Shown here: positions 41,599-50,438 of the stretch, piece after piece
Layout of the letters: each line of letters starts with the position of its first letter
Numbering within the stretch: the first letter of the stretch is position 1
From: RGIG5579 sp045543495
GTDB lineage: Bacteria > Bacillota > Clostridia > Oscillospirales > SIG627
Length of the DNA: 64,000 nucleotides
Direction: 5' to 3'
NCBI GenBank assembly: GCA_045543495.1
Contig: JAZQMO010000019.1
Span: 1-64,000, forward strand
Notes under the pieces: generated by a model
Databases searched by the model: none
What the model was told of the DNA's origin: nothing
Seen by the model: only the letters and a program-made list of their open reading frames with translations
Position numbers and translations under genes: made by a program

Positions 41599-42969
41599 AT
41601 GAATGCAACTGAAAAATTATTATCCACCCTGCACCCCTTTCCTCCGCAGGAGGCTTTTTTTCGTGCCCGTGCACGGCGCATCGCCTACGGCGGGGCGAGA
41701 GGGGGCGGGAAGAGCTTTGCCATGCGAGCAAAGCTTGTGCTCCTTGCTCTGCGCTATCCCGGAATTCAGATCCTTCTGCTTCGGCGCACCTTTCCCGAGC
41801 TTCGGGAAAACCACATCAATCCCCTGCGCCGCTGGCTTTACGGCATTGCCACCTATCGGGATTCCACCAAGGAATTTCTGTTCCCCGGCGGCTCCCGCAT
41901 CAAGCTGGGCTACCTTTCGGAGGAGGGGGACGCCCTTCAGTATCAGGGTCAGGCCTATGAGGTCATCGGAATGGAGGAGGCCACGCAGTTTACGGAAAGT
42001 CAGTATTACGCCATGACCGAGTGCTGCCGCTTGGCGGGGCAGATGAAGGAAAAATTTGTGCCCCGTATGTATTTTACCTGTAACCCCGGCGGGGTGGGAC
42101 ACGCTTGGGTCAAGCGCCTTTTCATTGATCGGGATTACCGAGCGGGGGAGGATGGGAGGGACTATGTTTTCATTCCCTCCACCGTTTATGACAACCGCTA
42201 TCTCATTCAGGAAAATCCCGAGTATGTGCGAAGCCTGGAGAGCCTGCCGCCCCTGCGCCGCCGAGCTATGCTGGACGGAGATTGGGATGCCTTCGAGGGG
42301 CAGTATTTCACGGAATTTGACCGTGCCAAGCACGAAATCGCCCCCTTTGCCATTCCCTCCCATTGGCATCGCTTTGCCGCCTTGGACTACGGCCTTGATA
42401 TGACCGCCTGCCTTTTATTTGCCTACCCGCCCGATCAGAGCCGCCTTGTGGTATACGGGGAATTGTATGAGCCGGATCTTGTGCTCTCCCAAGCGGCGGA
42501 AAAGATCGTGGAAATGACCAAGGGGCAGAATCTGCGCTATGTCACTGCCTCTCCCGACCTTGCGGGGCGGCGGCAGGACGGGGGCAAATCGGGCTTTGAT
42601 ATTCTGCAAAAGGGCGGGGTCAAGGGCCTTGTCAGCGCCGATAACGCCCGCATCCCCGGCTGGCGCAGAGTGCGGGAATTTTTGCGGGCCGAGGGAGAGG
42701 AGGGGGCGTATCTGGGCATCTTTTCCAATTGCCGAAACCTGCTTCGCACCTTGCCCTCCCTCACCTTTGACCCCATCAAGACCGAGGATGCCGCCCTGAC
42801 GCCCCACGAATATACCCACGCCCCCGATGCCCTGCGCTACGGTCTGTCCTCCCTGCCCTTTCTCCCCGGTGCCCCTTTGCCCAAAAAGGAAGAAAAATGG
42901 GATGTGGTGCAGTCCTTTTTCGGGAAGGAGCGCTCCCGCAGCGATTATCTTGGTTTTTTGAAAAAATAA
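41599..42969 (+). CDS. Terminase large subunit-like protein (ATPase/nuclease)
   Basis: The 456 residues form a complete phage-type packaging motor. Walker A is GGARGGGKS (about 32-40), Walker B is EVIGMEEA, motif C is FTCNPGG, and a C-terminal RNase H-like nuclease shows ALDYGLD, SPDLAGR and HAPDALRYG acidic residues. The start at 41599 has no strong RBS; a possible one at 41578 lies in the thiT promoter. No portal, capsid or tail gene follows; the next gene is queG-like. With the TerS-like gene it forms a displaced pair, perhaps a domesticated remnant. Confidence 0.88.
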   Translation: MNATEKLLSTLHPFPPQEAFFRARARRIAYGGARGGGKSFAMRAKLVLLALRYPGIQILLLRRTFPELRENHINPLRRWLYGIATYRDSTKEFLFPGGSRIKLGYLSEEGDALQYQGQAYEVIGMEEATQFTESQYYAMTECCRLAGQMKEKFVPRMYFTCNPGGVGHAWVKRLFIDRDYRAGEDGRDYVFIPSTVYDNRYLIQENPEYVRSLESLPPLRRRAMLDGDWDAFEGQYFTEFDRAKHEIAPFAIPSHWHRFAALDYGLDMTACLLFAYPPDQSRLVVYGELYEPDLVLSQAAEKIVEMTKGQNLRYVTASPDLAGRRQDGGKSGFDILQKGGVKGLVSADNARIPGWRRVREFLRAEGEEGAYLGIFSNCRNLLRTLPSLTFDPIKTEDAALTPHEYTHAPDALRYGLSSLPFLPGAPLPKKEEKWDVVQSFFGKERSRSDYLGFLKK

Positions 42970-42998
42970 TTGACATCCCCTCCATCTTTTGCTACACT
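42970..42998 (+). promoter_or_regulatory. Promoter of the QueG-like gene
   Basis: TTGACA (42970-42975), 17 bp, TACACT (42993-42998). Confidence 0.75.
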
Positions 42999-43015
42999 TT
43001 TTTTCGGAGGGTGCT

Positions 43016-43798
43016 ATGTTGAAGGAATTTTTTGAAAGGGAAGGGATCTTCTGTTACGGAGAGATCCGAAAAGAAGCCCTTCGTGTGATAAACGAAAGGA
43101 AAATGCTTCGGGTCGAGGAGAAGCTGGGTGGGGTCGAAAGTGCGATCCTCTTTTTGATGCCCTATTATTCGGGGCAAAAGACCACCAATCTTTCGATTTA
43201 TGCCCAGCCCCGTGATTATCACCTGTTTGCCAACTCCCTTTCCCAAAGACTTTTGGAATACTGGAAGAAAAAGGGTCTTGAGGGCTCCTTTTTCCTCACG
43301 GCCGATACTTCTCCTGTTGATGAGCGAAATGCCGCCCTGAAGGCGGGCCTTGGGGTGCTGGGGAAGCACGGCCTTTTGATCCACCCTCGTTACGGCTCCT
43401 TTGTGTTCATCGGTATTGTGTTTTTATCCAAGGCCATCTGTCCCCAAAAGGAAAAAGAGATCGCTTTTTGTCCACGCTGCGGTGCTTGTGTCTCTGCCTG
43501 TCCCACCCGCTTTTTGGAGGATGGGGGGGCGTGCCTTTCTGAGCTGACACAAAAAAAGCTTCTCACCGAAGAGGAGCTTGTCTTGGTGAAGAAGGCAGAT
43601 TGTAAATGGGGCTGCGATCTTTGCCAAAACGCCTGTCCCCTGAACCAAGGGGTGGAGAAAACCCCCATTCCCTTCTTTCGGGAGGATTTGCTGGAGGAGT
43701 TGACAGAAAAGACGCTGTCCTTTTCCGATGAAGACCTTGCCTCCCGTGCCTTTTTCTGGCGGGGGAGAGCTGTTTTGCGCCGAAATTTGGATCGTTAA
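43016..43798 (+). CDS. Epoxyqueuosine reductase-like (QueG family) iron-sulfur protein, short form
   Basis: QueG reduces epoxyqueuosine to queuosine in tRNA using cobalamin and two 4Fe-4S clusters. This protein has both cluster motifs, CPRCGACVSACP and CKWGCDLCQNACP, and the upstream RNAALKAGLGVLGKHGLLIHPRYGSF region of the family. At 260 residues it is shorter than most QueG (about 310-380) and lacks the C-terminal extension. It may be QueG or a related cobalamin-dependent reductase. The start at 43016 follows CGGAGGG. Confidence 0.8.
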   Translation: MLKEFFEREGIFCYGEIRKEALRVINERKMLRVEEKLGGVESAILFLMPYYSGQKTTNLSIYAQPRDYHLFANSLSQRLLEYWKKKGLEGSFFLTADTSPVDERNAALKAGLGVLGKHGLLIHPRYGSFVFIGIVFLSKAICPQKEKEIAFCPRCGACVSACPTRFLEDGGACLSELTQKKLLTEEELVLVKKADCKWGCDLCQNACPLNQGVEKTPIPFFREDLLEELTEKTLSFSDEDLASRAFFWRGRAVLRRNLDR

Positions 43799-43832
43799 AC
43801 GGTAGACGACTTGGAATCGTCTGCCGTTTTTT
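43797..43832 (+). terminator. Terminator after the QueG-like gene
   Basis: AACGGTAGACGA pairs with TCGTCTGCCGTT and a T run follows. Confidence 0.82.
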
Positions 43833-43893
43833 GCATTTTTCTTTCCATTTTTGGCCATTTTCCGTTTGTTTTTTCCACGGAAGGGTCTAAATC

Positions 43894-43922
43894 TTGACGA
43901 AAAAAAGCACAAATGATATAAT
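43894..43922 (+). promoter_or_regulatory. Promoter of the large phosphodiester glycosidase-domain gene
   Basis: TTGACG (43894-43899), 17 bp, TATAAT (43917-43922). Confidence 0.8.
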
Positions 43923-43949
43923 GTTCTTTCTCAAAAAAGGAGTAACGTG

Positions 43950-46295
43950 ATGGAAAAAAGGCTTGTGTTTTGTGAAAAAGGCCGCAAAGAGGGATCCTTT
44001 TTCCGTAAGGCTTTGGTGGGGGATGTTCTCTTTAACAGCTTTTATCACCGTGAATTTGAAATCAATTTTGCCAAAAAGGGCAGATCCAAAACCGCAGGGA
44101 TAGACCGCACCGCCGCCTTTCTTTTGGCGAAAGGTCTTTTGTCCGAGGAGGAGCTTTCCTCCTATTACGATGCCCTTTTTTCTCTTTTTACCTTGGATTC
44201 CATTCACGATTTTGACTCCTGTTCCATTGAAGAGCTGTATGCCCTTTTGACCCGAAAGAGGGAAGAAATTTTGGGCAGAGAGCGCCTTTTGCAGGGCTTT
44301 CTTTTGGCCGCTTCGGAGAGCACACCCCTTTCCTTGAAAACGGGGATTGACCAAAGGGTGCGGATCCATACGCTTTTAAGAGAAAAGGAGTATCTTTTCA
44401 TCGCCCTTACCGAGCCTCGGCTTTTTGCCACGGCAAAGGAGCAGCTTTCCCCTTATGAAACAGAAAAAAAGATCCTTTGGATCGTGTCCGACGGGGGAGA
44501 AGAAGGCCTTCCCACCAAGGAACAGATCAAAGCCCTTTTGGGCACAGAGGCGGTCACGGCGCCCTTGAAAAAGGGAACCCTTTCCCTTGAAGGGGAGGCT
44601 TCTGCCGAAAATGCCGCTCTGCTTGTTTTTGGAGAATCGGGGCTTTTGGATTGCAGAGGGCTTCTTCTTGACAGCGGTGTATTTTGCCTGCCCCGCGGCT
44701 ATTTTGCTTCGGCTTTGGCAGGGCAAACGGGGCTTTCCCGCCCCGTGGCGGTGTATGTTCCCGCAGGGTACGATATCCTTCCCTTCGTTCCCATCACCAC
44801 CCCCACCCGCCTTCATTACCTGATCCTGGCAAAGCTTCATTCCCGCTTCGGAGATGGGGTATATGCCCTTTCCCTTGAGGAGCTTTACGGGCGCTACCCC
44901 GAATATTTTTTCAATGTATATGAAACCTCCTTGCAGGATCGCTCGGAGAAGGCTCTCCCTGCCTTTTCTCCCGAGAAAAGGGAAAAGCGCAGTCCCGAGG
45001 AGCTTTATGAGGAGAAGAAATGTGCCATCTCAGAGCATTTTGCCTCTCTTTCGGGCTGTCGCTATTTTGAGCGATTGTTCACCGAGGAGACAAGCGGCAT
45101 CAAGGGGAAGATCCTGGTTCACGGCGTGGCCGTCAAATCGCAAGAGGCTCGGGTGATCCCCTGCGGCGAAAAGACCTCTCTGCGAGAGAGGATCGCTTCC
45201 CTCGGCTTTGAGGGAACGGCCGTTTCCTCCAATTTTCTCTTCTTTTTGACTCCCAAGCTTGCCACCCTCTATAACGATCTGCGCTCCTCCCGCCCTCGGG
45301 AGAGGGCACAGGTGGATGCGGGGCACTTGGATTATCTTTTGGAATACCGTGAGGGAAAGAGGGTAGAGACCTTCCCTCTGTTTGATAAAACCTGCATCGC
45401 CCTGAAGGAAAACGGAGAATTTGCCTTCTTCCATTTCCGCTTGGGCGGCGGCAAAATGCAGCTGGGAGAACGTGAGATCTCTTGGAAAAAAGAGGATGTG
45501 GATCCCGAGAAGCCCGCTTCCTTGCCCGTTTGCATCTTCACCCCGTACCTGTCTTTGGAGGATGAGAGGGCCGATCGGGAGCAGTACACCAAGGCAGTGG
45601 GAGAAGGCCGAGTGAATTTCGTTCTGATTCAGGATCGCATCACCTGTATCCGTGAGGGAGATGTGCTCCTTCCCGGAATGGGCGTTGTGGTGAGTCTGGA
45701 ACGGGCTCGGGGGCTTTCTCTCTTAAAAGCCCTTGGCGCAAAGCCCTTGGAGGATGGCTATTATTCCCCCGAAGGGCTCGGCTTTGATCTTTGTCTGGAT
45801 CCCCCCGAGGGCATGGCAAGGCAGGATTGGGATGGCGTCAAGTGGGCCTTTGGCGGCGGCCTTTCCCTGATCCTCGATGGCGTTGGCCTTTGCGACGGCG
45901 ACCATATGGAATCTTGGTTCCGCCGAGACGGATGGACTACCCCTCTCTCTCGCCAAACGCAGGAATCCACCCTCCACAGCCTCGTCAAGCACCCCCGTAC
46001 CGCCGTGGGCAATACCAAAAACGGAGAGCTTGTGATTTTGGTCTTTTCCGGCAGAACCGCCTTTTCCGACGGAGCGGATTACGGAGAAATGTGCCGCATT
46101 GCCCGTATTCTCTGTCCCGATATTCAGAATTTAATGAATGTGGACGGCGGCGGCTCCGCAATGCTTGGCCTTGCTTACAATGGGAGCTTTACGGAATTGA
46201 GCCTGCCCTCCACCTCAACGGGCAGCACCGCAGGGCAGGTCAGACCCATTCATACAACATTATTTGTCCCCATCAAGGACGGAAAGAAGAACTGA
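43950..46295 (+). CDS. Large protein with C-terminal phosphodiester glycosidase (NAGPA-like) domain
   Basis: The last 200 residues carry the NAGPA/DUF2233 signature: RTAVGNTKNGELVILVFSGRT, then MNVDGGGSAMLGL and RPIHTTLFVP. Such domains act on sugar phosphodiesters. The first 550 residues are not recognised. No signal peptide or membrane helix is visible, so the protein appears cytoplasmic, unlike most relatives. A GTG at 43947 precedes the ATG at 43950; AAAGGAG favours 43950. The phosphohexomutase gene starts 1 bp after its stop. A second, membrane-anchored relative lies at 58.7 kb. Confidence 0.8.
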   Translation: MEKRLVFCEKGRKEGSFFRKALVGDVLFNSFYHREFEINFAKKGRSKTAGIDRTAAFLLAKGLLSEEELSSYYDALFSLFTLDSIHDFDSCSIEELYALLTRKREEILGRERLLQGFLLAASESTPLSLKTGIDQRVRIHTLLREKEYLFIALTEPRLFATAKEQLSPYETEKKILWIVSDGGEEGLPTKEQIKALLGTEAVTAPLKKGTLSLEGEASAENAALLVFGESGLLDCRGLLLDSGVFCLPRGYFASALAGQTGLSRPVAVYVPAGYDILPFVPITTPTRLHYLILAKLHSRFGDGVYALSLEELYGRYPEYFFNVYETSLQDRSEKALPAFSPEKREKRSPEELYEEKKCAISEHFASLSGCRYFERLFTEETSGIKGKILVHGVAVKSQEARVIPCGEKTSLRERIASLGFEGTAVSSNFLFFLTPKLATLYNDLRSSRPRERAQVDAGHLDYLLEYREGKRVETFPLFDKTCIALKENGEFAFFHFRLGGGKMQLGEREISWKKEDVDPEKPASLPVCIFTPYLSLEDERADREQYTKAVGEGRVNFVLIQDRITCIREGDVLLPGMGVVVSLERARGLSLLKALGAKPLEDGYYSPEGLGFDLCLDPPEGMARQDWDGVKWAFGGGLSLILDGVGLCDGDHMESWFRRDGWTTPLSRQTQESTLHSLVKHPRTAVGNTKNGELVILVFSGRTAFSDGADYGEMCRIARILCPDIQNLMNVDGGGSAMLGLAYNGSFTELSLPSTSTGSTAGQVRPIHTTLFVPIKDGKKN

Positions 46296-46296
46296 T

Positions 46297-47718
46297 ATGA
46301 TCAAATTTGGAACCGGTGGCTGGAGAGCCATCATCGGAGATGAATTTACAAAAGCAAACATTCAGCTTTTTGCCAAGGCCATGGCGGAAAAAATGAAGGC
46401 CGAGGGCTGTGCCGAGCAGGGCCTTGTTTTGGGATACGACCGCCGCTTTTTATCCAAGGAGACCGTCAAGTGGATCTGCGAGGTGATGGCGGTGGAGGGG
46501 ATCCATTGCTATTTTGTGTGCCGCAGTGTGCCCACCCCTCTTATTATGAACCACGTAACAAAGTATGATCTTCCCTACGGCCTTATGGTCACCGCCAGCC
46601 ACAATCCCTCCCTGTATAACGGCATCAAGGTGTTCACCCGCGGCGGCCGTGATGCAGACGAGAATCAGACCCGTGATATTGAAGCCTATATTGAAAAGGT
46701 GGAAAAGTCGGGAGAAGCGATCCTGACCATGGAGTATGAAAAGGCACTGGCCGAGGGACACGTCACCGAATTTTACCCCATGAATGAGTATGTGGATGAT
46801 ATTATGGCCAAAATCGATACCAAGGCCATCCGCTCCGCTCAGCTGCAGATCGTTTTGGATCCCATGTACGGCGTGGGGAAGACCGCTCTGACCACCATTC
46901 TCACCTCCTGCCGCTGTGACGTGGAGGTGATCCGTGAGGAGCACGATACCCTCTTCGGCGGCAAAATGCCCGCCCCTTCCGAGGATCGCTTGAATCTGCT
47001 TAAGACCACCGTGGTGGATCACGCCTACGATATGGGCCTTGCCACCGATGGAGATGCCGACCGCTTGGGCGTCATTGACGATGAGGGCAATTACCTCCAT
47101 CCCAATGACATTCTCGTTCTTCTGTATTATTATCTTTTGGAATACAAGGGCTGGAAGGGCCCCGTGGTGCGCAATCTTGCCACCACCCACCGTCTGGATG
47201 CCTTGGCTGAAAAATACGGCGAGAAGTGCTATGAGGTGCCCGTTGGCTTCAAGCATATTTCTGCCAAAATGGCCGAAACGGGAGCCGTCATCGGCGGTGA
47301 GTCCTCGGGAGGCCTGACCGTAACGGGTCACGTGAAGGGGAAGGACGGAGTTTACGCCGCATCCCTCTTGGTGGAAATGGTTGCCGTAACGGGAATGAAG
47401 CTTTCTGCTCTTTTGAGAAAGATCCGTGAGGAATTTGGCGATCCCTATATGGAGGAGACCTCCTTCCGCTTCTCTGCCGAAAAGAAGGCGGAGCTGATGA
47501 AGCGCCTGTTTGAGGACAAGGAGCTTCCCGATTTCAAGTCCTATGAGATCGACCACGTGTCGTATCTTGACGGCTGCAAGATCTTCTTTGCCTGCGGTGG
47601 CTGGGCCATCATCCGTTTTTCGGGAACCGAGCCCATTATCCGTGTGTTCTGCGAAATGAAGCGCAAGGAGGATACCGTTAAGATCTGCCGCATCATTCAG
47701 AACCATTTTGACCTGTAA
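46297..47718 (+). CDS. Phosphoglucomutase/phosphomannomutase family protein
   Basis: This 473-residue alpha-D-phosphohexomutase starts IKFGTGGWRAIIGDEF. It has the phosphoserine loop TASHNPS (about 105), the magnesium loop TDGDADRLG, the sugar loop GGESSGG and the phosphate loop FSGTEPIIRV. Substrate (glucose, mannose or glucosamine phosphate) cannot be told from the motifs, but the GTGGWRA start is typical of a phosphoglucomutase-like branch. It is coupled to the preceding glycosidase-domain gene, which points to sugar-phosphate metabolism. Confidence 0.93.
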   Translation: MIKFGTGGWRAIIGDEFTKANIQLFAKAMAEKMKAEGCAEQGLVLGYDRRFLSKETVKWICEVMAVEGIHCYFVCRSVPTPLIMNHVTKYDLPYGLMVTASHNPSLYNGIKVFTRGGRDADENQTRDIEAYIEKVEKSGEAILTMEYEKALAEGHVTEFYPMNEYVDDIMAKIDTKAIRSAQLQIVLDPMYGVGKTALTTILTSCRCDVEVIREEHDTLFGGKMPAPSEDRLNLLKTTVVDHAYDMGLATDGDADRLGVIDDEGNYLHPNDILVLLYYYLLEYKGWKGPVVRNLATTHRLDALAEKYGEKCYEVPVGFKHISAKMAETGAVIGGESSGGLTVTGHVKGKDGVYAASLLVEMVAVTGMKLSALLRKIREEFGDPYMEETSFRFSAEKKAELMKRLFEDKELPDFKSYEIDHVSYLDGCKIFFACGGWAIIRFSGTEPIIRVFCEMKRKEDTVKICRIIQNHFDL

Positions 47719-47723
47719 AAAAG

Positions 47724-47765
47724 AACGCTTGGGGCATCTTCCGAAAGGAAGGTGCCCCAAGCTTT
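47724..47765 (+). terminator. Terminator after the phosphohexomutase
   Basis: GCTTGGGGCA(T/C)CTTCC pairs with GGAAGGTGCCCCAAGC around GAAA; a short T stretch follows. Confidence 0.8.
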
Positions 47766-47788
47766 GTCGGTGGCAGCGGAAAATGCAG

Positions 47789-47817
47789 TTGACAGAAAAT
47801 GCGGGAGCCTTTATAAT
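47789..47817 (+). promoter_or_regulatory. Promoter of the small membrane protein gene
   Basis: TTGACA (47789-47794), 17 bp, TATAAT (47812-47817): a consensus sigma-A promoter. Confidence 0.88.
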
Positions 47818-47845
47818 GGAAGAAACCAAGAAAGGAGTTTTCATT

Positions 47846-48400
47846 ATGACAGATCAACAAATGGTGGAACAAAGAGAAAATGTATTGGCAGGAACCGTCG
47901 GTGCCATCCTGTTTTCCTTGGCAGGGGGTATTTTGTGGTTCTTATTGTATCAGGTAGGCTTTATGGCAGGACTCAGCGGCCTTGTGGGCGTGATCTGCGC
48001 CATTAAGGGCTATTCGATCTTTGCCAAAAAGGAAAGTGTAAAGGGCATTGTCATTGCCATCCTCTGTGCCGTTGCCGTAATGGTTTTGGCTTGGTACCTG
48101 TGCCTTTCTTTGGATGTATATAAGGCGCATCAGGATTGGTATGCCAACGGTGAGATCGATTACACCATCGGCTTTGCCGAGGCTGTGAGCGGGGCTTATA
48201 TGTACCTGACCGAGGCGGATATTGCTCTGGCTTATTTTAAGGATCTTGGCATCGGCCTTCTGCTTTGCGTGGTGGGTGCTTACCGCTTTGTGATCGATGC
48301 GGTTCGCCGTGTGAAGCAGGAGAAAAAACTTGCTGAGGAAAATCCCGCAGCAGAGACTCCCGTGAATGAGATTCCCCCGCAGGACGATCCCCGAGTATGA
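47846..48400 (+). CDS. Hypothetical four-helix membrane protein
   Basis: The start at 47846 follows AAAGGAG, giving 184 residues. Four hydrophobic segments are seen (about 15-37, 40-60, 68-88 and 130-150). The tail, KQEKKLAEENPAAETPVNEIPPQ, is hydrophilic and Pro/Glu-rich. The promoter is a perfect consensus, so expression may be high. I do not recognise the family and the context gives no function. Confidence 0.7.
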   Translation: MTDQQMVEQRENVLAGTVGAILFSLAGGILWFLLYQVGFMAGLSGLVGVICAIKGYSIFAKKESVKGIVIAILCAVAVMVLAWYLCLSLDVYKAHQDWYANGEIDYTIGFAEAVSGAYMYLTEADIALAYFKDLGIGLLLCVVGAYRFVIDAVRRVKQEKKLAEENPAAETPVNEIPPQDDPRV

Positions 48401-48540
48401 AAAAACAAAAAAGATGCAGAACGGACAAACCGAGCAAAAAGCAAGGGGAAGCCTTGCTTTTCGGTTACCCGAAGGCGTACAAGAAAACGCCGAGAGGCGA
48501 GGTTTGTTGGTAGCATCAAATCAGTATTACGGTTTTCATC

Positions 48541-48583
48541 AAAAAAGGATTCTTCGGAAGTATTGTTCCAAAGAATCCTTTTT
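48541..48583. terminator. Bidirectional terminator between the membrane protein and the lipoprotein
   Basis: AAAAAAGGATTCTT pairs with AAGAATCCTTTTT. A smaller hairpin, AAAGCAAGG/CCTTGCTTT, lies at 48438-48460. Confidence 0.8.
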
Positions 48584-48629
48584 GTTTTATGATGGGAAGA
48601 AGCGGTCTGCGCTTTTTCACATCCCCTTT

Positions 48630-49892
48630 TTATGCCGTCAGGGCGCCTTCCCAAACAACAGGTCTTGCACCGTTGCCGAGCTGGCAGGTGATGCGAACGC
48701 TGTGGTCCCCGCCTGTGAACTTGGAGAGGGATCCCACCATAATGGAGGTTCCGAGGGAAAGGGTCTTCACTCCCGAATAGGTGGCACGGCAAGCCTTGGT
48801 TTCCACGACCTCGCCCTCCTTGATGAATTCTACATAAACATCGGAAATGTAGTAATTGGCATTGACCTTGGCCTCACAGAGCTCCTTGGCGGAAATGCTG
48901 TCTCCCTCATAGGAGAGAGTGCATTGAGTCTCCTCAATGGGATCGGTGCCGAGAAATTCTGCAAAGGTGTAGGGAATGTAACTGGAGGAGAAGAGATGGC
49001 TGAAGGTGAATTTCTTATCGATATTGGCCTCCATTTGGGCGGTAGTGCCGTCGGAGAGCTTGCGAGGCTCCCAGGTTCCCGTCTGATCCACAATGAGAAC
49101 ATAGCTCTTTTCCCCGTCAATGGTTCCATCGGGCGTTCTCTCCACCACAGGCTCGCCCGAGATCATCATCACGTGGCCTGCGGAGTTGTAATACACCACA
49201 AGATCGGCAAGTTTTAGCTGAGCGTAAGACTCAAACATCACCTGATCGCCGTTATCGTGAACGATGGAGGCGGTTTTCATCTCACCCACCTTGGTGTTGG
49301 GATCGATCTTGTAAGGGCCAACGGGAATGAAGCCGTTGGAGGGAACCATTTCCTCGGTCAGGCCGTAATTGGCGGAATTGATCACTCTTGCCCAGCCCCA
49401 ATGGGAGCCCCAAGAGCAGTGGTTTCCGAAATAGCGGGGATTCTTTCCGATCTCAGCCACATCCAAAAGGCCTGTTTCGGGATCGTATACATCCATCATA
49501 CGGTAAACGTTACCCGTGCCCGCCATATAGGGAAAGCCCGTGTAAATCCCGCCCTTTGTTAAGCTGCGGTTCAGGGGGCCGTTGGGCTGGCTGGGGTACT
49601 TGTGATTGACCGAAGAGACCCAAGCCCAGCTTTTGGAAAACTTGAAGAAATCCACACAAAGCTGACGAAGCTCCTGAATGGACATGGAAGAGTTTGCAAT
49701 GGGGAAGGCGTTGATCTTCTCCCAGCTGAGGCGGTCTGCCTCGGGAACGATATAGAATTCGGTTTCTTCTGCACTGCTCTCCTGTTCCTCGGCGGTCACG
49801 CTTTCATCGGTGGCTTTCAGCTCCGAGGCGGTGCAGGCAGGCAGCGTAAGGCAAAAGAGAAGGGCAAGGAAAAAGGCAAGGCTTCTTTTCAT
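48630..49892 (-). CDS. Lipoprotein with possible NlpC/CHAP-like cysteine peptidase fold
   Basis: This 420-residue lipoprotein has signal MKRSLAFFLALLFCLTLPAC and a Glu/Ser-rich tether. The middle part shows GNHCSWGSHWGWARV followed some 70 residues later by VVYYNSAGHVMMISGEPV. A Cys in a small-residue/Trp context, then a His in HVMMI, is the usual layout of NlpC/P60 and CHAP amidases. No database match was possible, so this is a fold guess. The C-terminal 150 residues look like beta domains. It may act on cell wall or peptides at the surface. Confidence 0.6.
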   Translation of the reverse strand: MKRSLAFFLALLFCLTLPACTASELKATDESVTAEEQESSAEETEFYIVPEADRLSWEKINAFPIANSSMSIQELRQLCVDFFKFSKSWAWVSSVNHKYPSQPNGPLNRSLTKGGIYTGFPYMAGTGNVYRMMDVYDPETGLLDVAEIGKNPRYFGNHCSWGSHWGWARVINSANYGLTEEMVPSNGFIPVGPYKIDPNTKVGEMKTASIVHDNGDQVMFESYAQLKLADLVVYYNSAGHVMMISGEPVVERTPDGTIDGEKSYVLIVDQTGTWEPRKLSDGTTAQMEANIDKKFTFSHLFSSSYIPYTFAEFLGTDPIEETQCTLSYEGDSISAKELCEAKVNANYYISDVYVEFIKEGEVVETKACRATYSGVKTLSLGTSIMVGSLSKFTGGDHSVRITCQLGNGARPVVWEGALTA

Positions 49893-49986
49893 AGTATCCT
49901 CCGGGTGATTTTATGCTTTCAGTATAGCAGAAAGAGGCGTGCATTTCAAGAGGTTATGTAAAACTAACAATTTTGTAACAAAAGGA

Positions 49987-50346
49987 TCAGATCGGCCGAA
50001 TCCAAACGATCTTTCCGTTTTTTCTTGCAAGATCGATCATCGATTTTGTCCCTCGACTTTTTCCGTCCCAAAAGGAAATCAAAACATCACATTCCTCGGC
50101 AAGGAGCTTGTTTCGGATGGGGCCTGCTGCTTTTCCGTATTTCTCCCATTGGGCGGGATATACCCTTATTTCAAAACCAAAATCTGCGGCGAATTGTTCT
50201 CCCAAGCGGTCTGCCCCTCGACATCCGCCGGATAAAAATACGGGATTCTCTTTCAGGTTGGCTTTTTTCAGACATTCCTTAATGAATTGTTTTGCTTCCG
50301 AATAATTCTGATAGTCTCTGCTTCCCGCTATTACAATTTTGATCAT
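49987..50346 (-). CDS. SLOG-fold protein (DUF2493/YspA-like)
   Basis: The 119 residues begin MIKIVIAGSRDYQNY and continue with FLSGGCRGADRLGEQFAADFG, YPAQWEKYGKAAGPIRNKLLAEECDVLISFWDGKSRGTKSMIDLA. This is the Rossmann-like SLOG family, seen with nucleotide-derived ligands in stress and defence contexts. The ATG at 50346 with GAGGTGA is preferred over the one at 50355. It is divergent from an XRE regulator and shares with it a control region full of ATAGTA repeats. Confidence 0.85.
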   Translation of the reverse strand: MIKIVIAGSRDYQNYSEAKQFIKECLKKANLKENPVFLSGGCRGADRLGEQFAADFGFEIRVYPAQWEKYGKAAGPIRNKLLAEECDVLISFWDGKSRGTKSMIDLARKNGKIVWIRPI

Positions 50347-50364
50347 AGAAATCACCTCAAGACT

Positions 50365-50419
50365 ATTTTACTACCAAAGGATAGTAAAATCAATACTATT
50401 GTTTGATAGTACATATACT
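50365..50419. promoter_or_regulatory. Divergent control region with ATAGTA/TACTAT operator repeats
   Basis: Minus strand: TTGATT (50393-50388), 17 bp, TAAAAT (50370-50365) drives the SLOG gene. ATAGTA (50381), TACTAT (50394) and ATAGTA (50406) plus a TACTACC half (50369) form inverted repeats over this promoter. TATACT (50414-50419) is a plausible -10 for the XRE gene, whose product probably binds here. Confidence 0.65.
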
Positions 50420-50438
50420 GAATACTGAGGTGAGGTAT

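Noticed and set aside
39720..42969. Intact prophage
   Set aside because: Only terminase-like genes are present; neighbours are thiamine, queuosine-type and sugar genes, and there is no integrase, portal, capsid, tail or lysis gene.
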